NCBI GenBank assembly: GCA_021827805.1
Contig: JAKAUG010000441.1
Location: 1-7,268 of the forward strand
Source of the DNA: Bacillota bacterium
GTDB taxonomy: Bacteria; Bacillota; Sulfobacillia; RBS10-35; JAJYVN01
Reading direction: 5' to 3'
DNA: 7,268 bases
The notes beneath the pieces were generated by a model. The model did not search any database and was not told where the DNA came from. It saw only the letters and a program-made list of their open reading frames with translations. Position 1 is the stretch's first letter. Every line of letters begins with the position of its first letter. Positions 1 to 5,685 of this stretch are shown in pieces. The position numbers and the translations under genes were made by a program.

Positions 1-719
1 GCACCCTGGGACTCGGGCTGTTGCTGCTGGGTCTGGTCGTCGTCCTGGCCATGGGCACGGCCGCCGTGCCGCTGATCCCCGCTCCCAGCCGCACTGAGGA
101 GTTCCTGAGCCTGTTGCTCGTCCCCCTCGGCGCCGGTCTGCTGCTGGGCGGTCCGCTGGCGCGTCCAGAGCACCGTCGCGGGGCCGTGCTGCTCGCGACC
201 CTGATCGTGGTGCCAGAGCTGGTGCTCTGGCCGCCGCGGCCACCCCAGCGCGTGGCCAACATGGACATCCAGGGCGCCGCCAGCGCCTACCTGCGGATCC
301 GGAACCAGTTCGCGCCCTACCAGTGGACGATCGTCTCCCCGGTGCAGCAGTACAGCGAGGCGCTGGCGCGTGGCTGGCACGAGGAGCTCCTGGATTTCGT
401 CCGCCGCTTCTCGCTGGCGGACGCGGCCAACCCCCACTTCTCGCTTGAGAACGCCCATCCGGGCGCAATCGCCACCCCCAACGTCTTCATCTTCGTGGAG
501 ATGGTGCCGCTCGGCTCGACGGCCCCGCTGTCGGCCGCGGATCTCGCCCTGCCGCTGCCCACCGTCGACCGGGCCTCGGACTACCTGGGCACGGATTTGG
601 CCGCCATCGAGGCCCGCGCGGCCGAGTGGTGCCTGACCTACTTGCGCTCGCATCCCGAACAGGCGACGATCTACGTGCACAGCGGCCCGCTGGAGGTCTT
701 CTGGATCCGCCAGCAGTGA
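1..719 (+). CDS. Multi-pass membrane protein, C-terminal part (5' end outside window)
   Basis: The reading frame is already open at the left edge (first full codon at position 3) and ends at TGA 717-719, leaving 238 visible residues, so the N-terminus is missing. The visible part starts with three hydrophobic segments, roughly residues 1-26, 33-51 and 60-76. A basic loop (PEHRRG) between the second and third is probably cytoplasmic by the positive-inside rule. About 160 soluble residues follow and would then lie outside the cell. This tail contains IVSPVQQYSEALARGWHEE and PNVFIFVEMVPL and ends in YVHSGPLEVFWIRQQ. I do not recognise the family. The architecture, several membrane helices then a compact outer domain, is compatible with a glycosyltransferase of the lipid-phosphate-sugar type or an O-antigen polymerase/ligase-like protein, but no catalytic motif is visible. 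The neighbouring deacetylase starts 24 bases after the stop, which supports co-transcription and a role in surface glycan assembly. An in-frame TTG at 21 is an internal codon, not the likely start. Confidence 0.8.
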   Translation, partial: TLGLGLLLLGLVVVLAMGTAAVPLIPAPSRTEEFLSLLLVPLGAGLLLGGPLARPEHRRGAVLLATLIVVPELVLWPPRPPQRVANMDIQGAASAYLRIRNQFAPYQWTIVSPVQQYSEALARGWHEELLDFVRRFSLADAANPHFSLENAHPGAIATPNVFIFVEMVPLGSTAPLSAADLALPLPTVDRASDYLGTDLAAIEARAAEWCLTYLRSHPEQATIYVHSGPLEVFWIRQQ

Positions 720-743
720 GCCGCGGGGGGACGGGCAGGCCCC

Positions 744-1519
744 ATGGAGCACGCTCTGACCATTGATCTGGAGGACTGGTACGACACTGAGGCGGTGCGG
801 GCCCACACACGGCGCCTCCACAGGGTCTCCCGCCTGGACGTCACGGTCCCCCTGCTCCTCAAGATGCTGGAGCGCCATGGGGCGCGCGCCGGTCACGAGG
901 TGGCCAGCCACGGCTTCAGCCACCGCCCGGTGGGGGAACTGCCCCCAGGGTGCTGGCCCAGACCCGGGCGCTGCCGCGGGACCTGAGCGGGCAACCCGTG
1001 CTGCCCACCTGGTCGCTGCGTCCTGGCACCCTCTGGGCCCTCGAGCTGATCGCCGCGGCGGGCTTTCGCCTGGACTGCGGCCTCTGCCCCGCCGGGACGC
1101 CGGGCTGCGGCACGCCGGGCGTGACGCGCGGCCCGATGGCGGTGCGACTGTTCAGCGGGCGCCAGTTGCGGGAGTTTCCGCCCAGCGTCCTGCCTCCGTT
1201 GGGGCTCGGGCTCTCGGGGGGGTTTTTTCTGCGCAACCCGCCGCTCGGCTCGACCGTCGCCGCCCTGCGCGACGCGGAGGCCCGCGGTGTTCCGCTGGTC
1301 CTCTATGTGCACCCGTGGGAGGTGGACCCTGAGCCACCGCGGGTGCGCCTGCCCGCTCTCTGGGCCGTGGCGCGGTATGGTGGGCTGCCACGCATGGCGG
1401 ACCGTATGGAGCAACTCCTGGGCCGTTATCGCTTCGCGCCCCTCGGCACGCTGGCCGATCACGTCGACTGGACGCGCGTCCCCACCTGGGTCTGCCCGGA
1501 GGCGGGCGGCGCGCCGTGA
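744..1519 (+). pseudogene. Polysaccharide deacetylase (DUF3473 / exosortase-associated type), frameshifted with internal deletions
   Basis: Two frames together encode one carbohydrate esterase 4 (NodB-like) deacetylase, a family that removes N- or O-acetyl groups from polysaccharides. The first frame (ATG 744, stop 984-986) begins MEHALTIDLEDWYDTE, the first metal/catalytic motif, and reaches GHEVASHGFSH, the His-x3-His metal motif. After about 945 the homology moves to another frame (VLAQTRALPRDLSGQPV), which continues to TGA 1517-1519. That frame holds FRLDCGLCP, the FPPSVL and GGFFLRN blocks, and YVHPWEVDPE, the typical C-terminal motif of this group. Compared with remembered family members, three blocks are absent: about 22 residues (the TFFVLG strand and following helix) between residues 49 and 50 near position 890; about 5-6 residues at the frameshift; and the GYRA part of the RAP[TS][WF] motif near 1000, including its conserved Arg. 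The rest is well preserved, so the damage looks recent or is an assembly artefact. A functional enzyme is unlikely as read. The 3' end overlaps the convergent flippase gene. Confidence 0.85.
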
Positions 1520-3066
1520 GCGCTCGCGCTCCAGAGCCCCCCGAAGCGGGGCCAACCCCAGAGGGTGCGCACCAGGCCCAGACCGAGGACGAAGGTGCCG
1601 AGGGACCCCAGGGTTCCCGCCGCCGCGGGGTCCAGATGCCCACCGGGCGGTAACAGGTAACGGCCGCCAAGACCGACCAGGAGCGCTGCTCCCGTGATCG
1701 CCGCCATGCGGCAGCCCTCGCGGCACCAGCGCCCAAGGGCCCCGCGCGGGTCCCCCATGACCGCCGCCAGGGCCACCAGCGCCACCAGGCACCCCGCCCA
1801 CTGGGCGACGGCCTCGGCAGCCCCGATGCCCCCAAGGCCCCAGCGCGGAGCGAGGAGGGCGTCACCGGCGGCCCCCAGGCCGAGCACGACGGTCGCGGCC
1901 AGGATGGCCAGACGCCTCTGACCGTATGCGAACAGACCCCGGAAGAGCAGGGCGCTGGCGCCAGCGGCCGGCAACCCGGCGGCGAAGGTGGCCACTGGCG
2001 CGGCCACCTCGGCCGCCGCGCGCGGGCTGAGGCGCCCGTGGGCCAGCACCAGACGGATCAGGGGCAGGGCATCGAACCCCAACAGGAGGGCAAGGGGGAC
2101 GACCCCCAGGACCACGGCCACCAGGGCCGAGCCCACAAGGCGCTCGGCCTGGTCAGGCGGCGCATGGTGCCGGCCGGCGGCCAGGGAGGGGTAGACGACG
2201 GTGGCCACCGCGGCCGCGTAGATCCAGACCGGGGCCTGCTGATACCGGCTGGCATAGGTGATGGCCGCCACCCCCCCGGGTCCCGCCCCGGAGGCAAAAT
2301 GGCGGTCCACACCCTGACCAAGCTGCAGCACCAGGTACCAGACCGCCACCGGCCCGGCCTGGCGGCCGAGGTCCAACCACTGATTGCGGTCCGGCCAGCG
2401 CGGGCGGATGTCCGCGGAGCGGACCAGCGCGAGCGCGGGCCAGACCAGGGCCACGACGGTGCCGAGACTGAGCCAGACCGCCAGGGACACCACGTGCTCG
2501 CCGGGACCCCAGAGCATGGCACCACTGACCACGAACAGGGTCACGGCGAGGGGGGCAAACGCCGGAACGGCAAAGCGCCCCTGGACCTGGAGGGCCCCGC
2601 CCAGCGCGGCGGCCAGGGGGAGGGCCACCACGTAGGGGGCCAGCCAGCGCAGGGCCCGCACGGCCTCCCGCAGCGGCGCGCCGCCGAGGTCGGGGTCCAG
2701 GAGGACGGTCAGGGGCCGGGCCAGCAGGGCCAGCAGGCCCGCCAAGAGCGCGGCGGAAACCAGGGTCCCGCCGAGCAGACGGCCCAGCCGCCCGTGCGGC
2801 GCGCCGCCTGCGGAGCCCGAGAGGTAGGGAACCGCCACGGTCGCGACGACGGTGGCCAGCACCACATTGCCGCAGAAGTCCGCCACGAACCAGGCCAGGT
2901 TGAGCGCGTCCGCGGAGGAGGACAGGCCGAAGTAGGTAGCCAGGGCGACGTCCCGGGCGACCCCACCCGCGGCCAACAGGGCGTTCGCCACCAGTACGGT
3001 GGCGATGTTCCGCCGGACCGTTCCCGCACGACCGGCGGACCTGCCCCACGCAGCCCCAGACGCCAA
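1459..3066 (-). CDS. MurJ/MviN-superfamily lipid-linked glycan flippase
   Basis: A 535-residue, strongly hydrophobic protein of the usual MurJ length (about 510-550), with roughly 14 predicted membrane helices. These proteins (MOP superfamily) move lipid-linked sugars from the inner to the outer face of the cytoplasmic membrane. The N-terminal block around residues 36-84 (GVARDVALATYFG, SADALNLAW, VAVPYLSG) aligns without gaps to the E. coli MurJ block GFARD...VPILAE. Residues 255-295 (DRHFASGAGPGGV, ITYASRYQQAP, VVYPSLA) match the second MurJ signature. The positions equivalent to E. coli R24, D39 and R270 are kept (R38, D53, R274), while R18, R52, R53 and E57 are replaced. This argues for a polysaccharide-specific paralogue rather than the housekeeping lipid II flippase. 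The start is TTG 3066: it has a GGAGGT five bases upstream, whereas upstream in-frame codons lie inside the pelF-like gene. It is the last gene of the operon, 31 bases after the preceding stop, and its hydrophilic tail overlaps the deacetylase antisense. Confidence 0.9.
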   Translation of the reverse strand: MASGAAWGRSAGRAGTVRRNIATVLVANALLAAGGVARDVALATYFGLSSSADALNLAWFVADFCGNVVLATVVATVAVPYLSGSAGGAPHGRLGRLLGGTLVSAALLAGLLALLARPLTVLLDPDLGGAPLREAVRALRWLAPYVVALPLAAALGGALQVQGRFAVPAFAPLAVTLFVVSGAMLWGPGEHVVSLAVWLSLGTVVALVWPALALVRSADIRPRWPDRNQWLDLGRQAGPVAVWYLVLQLGQGVDRHFASGAGPGGVAAITYASRYQQAPVWIYAAAVATVVYPSLAAGRHHAPPDQAERLVGSALVAVVLGVVPLALLLGFDALPLIRLVLAHGRLSPRAAAEVAAPVATFAAGLPAAGASALLFRGLFAYGQRRLAILAATVVLGLGAAGDALLAPRWGLGGIGAAEAVAQWAGCLVALVALAAVMGDPRGALGRWCREGCRMAAITGAALLVGLGGRYLLPPGGHLDPAAAGTLGSLGTFVLGLGLVRTLWGWPRFGGLWSASAHGAPPASGQTQVGTRVQST

Positions 3067-3071
3067 GGCGC

Positions 3072-3077
3072 ACCTCC
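3072..3077 (-). promoter_or_regulatory. Ribosome binding site that fixes the TTG start of the flippase gene
   Basis: The minus strand reads GGAGGT, then GCGCC, then TTG. This is a near-perfect Shine-Dalgarno core with a five-base spacer, in the 31-base gap after the preceding stop codon. No ATG or GTG between that stop and the conserved ARD helix is in frame, so this site decides the start. Confidence 0.8.
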
Positions 3078-3097
3078 GTCGTTGGGCTGGGGCTCCG

Positions 3098-4831
3098 CTA
3101 ATTGGCGACCCGCAGGTCCTCCAGCAGCCGGGCTCGCACGAGGTGGAAGATCTGTCGCCGCTGGCGGCCGCGGGCCCCCTCCCACGCCGCCATCTGGGCC
3201 AACAGCACGGGCGCCATGATCCCACCCGGATCCTGGGCGAGCACGCTCTCCATCTGCACCAGGGCAGCGTCCACCTCGCCGATGCCGGCCAGGGCGAAGG
3301 CCCGGGCCAACGCCAGCTTCTGGCCGCGCCGCAGCGCCCCGGCCGCCTGGCCTCGCCCCATCAGGCGCCGATAGGTGGCGTCGAACTCCCGGATCGTGCG
3401 CTGGATGGTGAACATGCTGAGGGCGCGCTCCCGGGCCGCCTCGCCCAGCTGCGTGCGCAGGGCAGGCTGTCGGGCCAGGGTGCCGATGGCCTCTGCCAGG
3501 CGCTCAGGGTCCCGGGCCGGCACCAGCAGCCCGTTGTCCGCCAGGGCTTCAGCGGTTCCGCCCACCTCGGTGGCCACCACGGGCTTGGCCATCATCATGG
3601 CCTCGATCACCGCGTAGGGGAAGGCCTCGGAAACGCTGGACTGGACCACGATGTCCGCCTCGCGATAGATGTCCACCACCTGCGCGCTGTGCTCGCGAAA
3701 CTCCACCACGGAGTCGAGGCCCAGCTCCCTGCGCAGGGCAAGCATGCGCTGGTGATAGTCCGGCACGCTGATGGCTCCCTGCACACGGAAGGCGACCTCG
3801 GGCAGGCGCTCATGCACCAGCGCCGCGGCGCGCAGCAGGGTTTCCACGTCCTTATTGGGATCCATGCGCGCCACGGACACAACGAGCAGCCGGCCACCGG
3901 GCTCGGCCAGTCGGCGCTCGGACTCGGGGTTGAAAACCTGGGGGCTGACCCCGTTGTACACGACGCGGATCTTGTGTGGGGCCGCCCCCAACTCGCGTTC
4001 CCAGCGCCCGTTGAAGGCACAGACCGGGGCGATCTCGTCGGCGAAGTACAGATTTGCGGACACAACCCTCCGGATCAGTGAGAGCAGGAACCCCTTGGCG
4101 AACGGGGCCATGTTGCTGCGGCCCACCGAGAGATACTGCTCGCGCAGGTAGACCCCATGCTCGGTGAGCAGGTACGGCACGCCGTGCTGCAGCTTGGCCA
4201 CGATGCCCACGAGCCCGCAGAAGGCCGCCGCCGAGGAGTGGACAAGATCCACCGCGGGGATGGGCGTGTTGAGGATGACCAAGAAGCGGTAGATCCAGCC
4301 CAGGGCCTGCACGAGGTCGAAGACGCTGGGCTCATCCCACTGCCCACGCAGGGTCGCCCCCACCACGCGCTCCTTGAAGTAGCCCCACGGCCCGGGCGCC
4401 TTGAAGCTCGCCTCGTAGTCGTAGATCAGGAAGTAGCGGTACAGCTCGTGCAAGAGCTCCCCAAACGCACGGGGATCCTCGGTCGGGCTCACGAGCACAT
4501 CGACGAGGCGGACGAAGAGGGGGTAGAAGACCCGCTCCACGACATCCGCGGTGGTGCGCTGCTTGCGCAGGAAGATCTCGGAGAATGGCAGGTCGCCGCG
4601 GTGCTCCGAGGGGTCCTGGGTACCCCAGAGGGGAACGGTGATGAGCCCCCGCACGCTGCCGGGCAGCTCGTAGCTCAGCGTGACATAGGGGTTCATGGCC
4701 ACGGCGAAGACCAGGTAGCGCACGTCGGGCATCTGACGGACCAGCACATCGCACCACGTGCTGACCCCCCCGCGGTGGAAGGGGTAGGTGCCCTCTGTGG
4801 TCAACAGAACCGTGCGGATGCCCCTGCCCAT
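3098..4831 (-). CDS. pelF: PelF-type family 4 glycosyltransferase with C-terminal helical extension
   Basis: A 577-residue cytoplasmic glycosyltransferase with a GT-B fold. The N-terminal half is a DUF3492-like domain characteristic of PelF: TEGTYPFHRGGVSTW at residues 12-26 and LLTEHGVYLREQYL at 221-234. The C-terminal nucleotide-sugar domain shows VVYNGVSPQVF (290-300), SVARMDPNKDVE (319-330, with R322 and K327 placed to bind the sugar-nucleotide phosphate), VSEAFPYAVIEAM with the GT4 EX7E pair E402/E410, and PVVATEVGGTAEAL (417-430). In Pseudomonas, PelF is a UDP-sugar-dependent transferase that makes the Pel polymer with membrane partners. The donor here cannot be read from the sequence. 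About 70 residues after 504 (ALARAFALAGIGEVDAALVQ onward) resemble a TPR-like helical hairpin absent from the roughly 500-residue Pseudomonas protein. ATG 4831 lies two bases after the previous stop, preceded by a G6 tract with a six-base spacer, so translation is probably coupled. A flippase follows in place of PelG. The family is secure; membership of a true Pel system is not. Confidence 0.9.
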   Translation of the reverse strand: MGRGIRTVLLTTEGTYPFHRGGVSTWCDVLVRQMPDVRYLVFAVAMNPYVTLSYELPGSVRGLITVPLWGTQDPSEHRGDLPFSEIFLRKQRTTADVVERVFYPLFVRLVDVLVSPTEDPRAFGELLHELYRYFLIYDYEASFKAPGPWGYFKERVVGATLRGQWDEPSVFDLVQALGWIYRFLVILNTPIPAVDLVHSSAAAFCGLVGIVAKLQHGVPYLLTEHGVYLREQYLSVGRSNMAPFAKGFLLSLIRRVVSANLYFADEIAPVCAFNGRWERELGAAPHKIRVVYNGVSPQVFNPESERRLAEPGGRLLVVSVARMDPNKDVETLLRAAALVHERLPEVAFRVQGAISVPDYHQRMLALRRELGLDSVVEFREHSAQVVDIYREADIVVQSSVSEAFPYAVIEAMMMAKPVVATEVGGTAEALADNGLLVPARDPERLAEAIGTLARQPALRTQLGEAARERALSMFTIQRTIREFDATYRRLMGRGQAAGALRRGQKLALARAFALAGIGEVDAALVQMESVLAQDPGGIMAPVLLAQMAAWEGARGRQRRQIFHLVRARLLEDLRVAN

Positions 4832-4833
4832 CT

Positions 4834-5685
4834 CTAACCCCCCGACGACAGCGGTGCGCCCCCGGGCCCGGAGTTCATCTGCACCGAGGCCAACAGACGG
4901 GTGAGGCGCCGAGTGCCGCGGGTCCGCACGCGAAACAGCACCCGCAGGGCGGCCAACAGACCCATGGTGGCGTTGACGAGCCCGTCACGAAACCTGGCCC
5001 CCTCCCGATACGTGCGCACGCGCACGGCAAAGCGGTTGTCCACCCGGAAGCCGAGCCGCGGCAGGATGACGCCGATCTCCTGCGCACAGCCGTAGCGGTG
5101 GCCACTGAAGTACTCCAGCAGGGGCCCGACGGTGGCAACGCGCAGCACGCGGAAACCGCACTCGATGTCCTGATAACGGTACCCGGCCAGAAGCCCGCCG
5201 CTCAAGGACAGAAGCCTGTTGCCGACCACCTTGTACCGCGGATACCCGCCGAGATCGCGACGCCCCAGCGCCACATCCAGCCGCCGCTCCTGCAGGTGGC
5301 ACACCAGCAGAGGGATCTCCGCCGGATCGTGCTGACCATCGGCGTCCAGGTTGACCACCACGTCGTCCGGCCCGAGTTCCCCCAGCGCCAGGAGTTGCTG
5401 CACGCGGGCGAAGCCCGTCTCCAGGGCACCGGACATGCCCCGGTTGGTGGCGTGCCGCAAGAGATCGACCCTGACGGGGGCGTGCCTGAGCCAGTGGACG
5501 ATGCGCGCGTGGGAGGCGTCCTGCGAGCCGTCGTCCACGATGATGATGCGGTCCACGTGGGGGGCGGCCTCCTCGAGCACGCCCAGCACCGTGCGCTCCT
5601 CGTTGAACTCCGGCATGACGAGCACCACCTGGGCCCTCGACCCGCGTGACCCCTGCGCCGTCACGGCCCGTGCCCCGCCGGCCAC
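4834..5685 (-). CDS. Family 2 glycosyltransferase (dolichyl-phosphate-mannose-synthase-like)
   Basis: A 283-residue GT-A fold glycosyltransferase. VVLVMPEFNEERTVLGVLEE (20-39) is the entry strand and helix; IIIVDDGSQD (47-56) binds the nucleotide; NRGMSGALETGF (81-92) matches the common N-x-G-x-x-x-A pattern; VNLDADGQHDP (111-121) carries the DxD metal motif; and YQDIECGFRVLR (171-182) corresponds to the acceptor-side D-x-x-x-G-[FY]-R signature of DPM-synthase-like enzymes. These transfer a sugar from a nucleotide donor, often to polyprenyl phosphate at the cytoplasmic face. No clear C-terminal membrane anchor is seen; the last 35 residues are basic, then flexible. The start is GTG 5685, directly abutting the TAG of the preceding gene, with GAGGA ten bases upstream. 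A second GTG at codon 8 is possible but has no good ribosome site. The gap to the pelF-like gene is two bases, so the two transferases probably act on the same glycan. Donor and acceptor are unknown. Confidence 0.9.
   Translation of the reverse strand: MAGGARAVTAQGSRGSRAQVVLVMPEFNEERTVLGVLEEAAPHVDRIIIVDDGSQDASHARIVHWLRHAPVRVDLLRHATNRGMSGALETGFARVQQLLALGELGPDDVVVNLDADGQHDPAEIPLLVCHLQERRLDVALGRRDLGGYPRYKVVGNRLLSLSGGLLAGYRYQDIECGFRVLRVATVGPLLEYFSGHRYGCAQEIGVILPRLGFRVDNRFAVRVRTYREGARFRDGLVNATMGLLAALRVLFRVRTRGTRRLTRLLASVQMNSGPGGAPLSSGG

Noticed and set aside
720..743. Possible promoter between the membrane protein and the deacetylase
   Set aside because: Only 24 bases, G-rich, with no -10/-35-like sequence. 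Co-transcription is simpler.
1518..1531. Perfect inverted repeat GAGCGC-TC-GCGCTC just at the deacetylase stop, as a terminator
   Set aside because: The loop is too short for the full stem, there is no T-tract on either strand, and it lies inside the flippase coding region.
893..1801. 302-codon minus-strand frame across the deacetylase and flippase ends
   Set aside because: Gly/Arg/Pro-rich with no recognisable motif. Both underlying regions have better-supported genes in other frames.
2038..3219. Long plus-strand open frame of 393 codons antisense to the flippase gene
   Set aside because: The product is Gly/Gln/His/Arg-rich low complexity with no domain, and the opposite strand encodes a clear MurJ-type protein. 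It is a typical shadow frame of high-GC coding DNA.
3067..3225. Upstream extension of the flippase frame to 3225
   Set aside because: The added 53 residues overlap the end of the pelF-like gene and are Cys/Trp/Arg-rich without homology. The TTG at 3066 has an excellent ribosome binding site.
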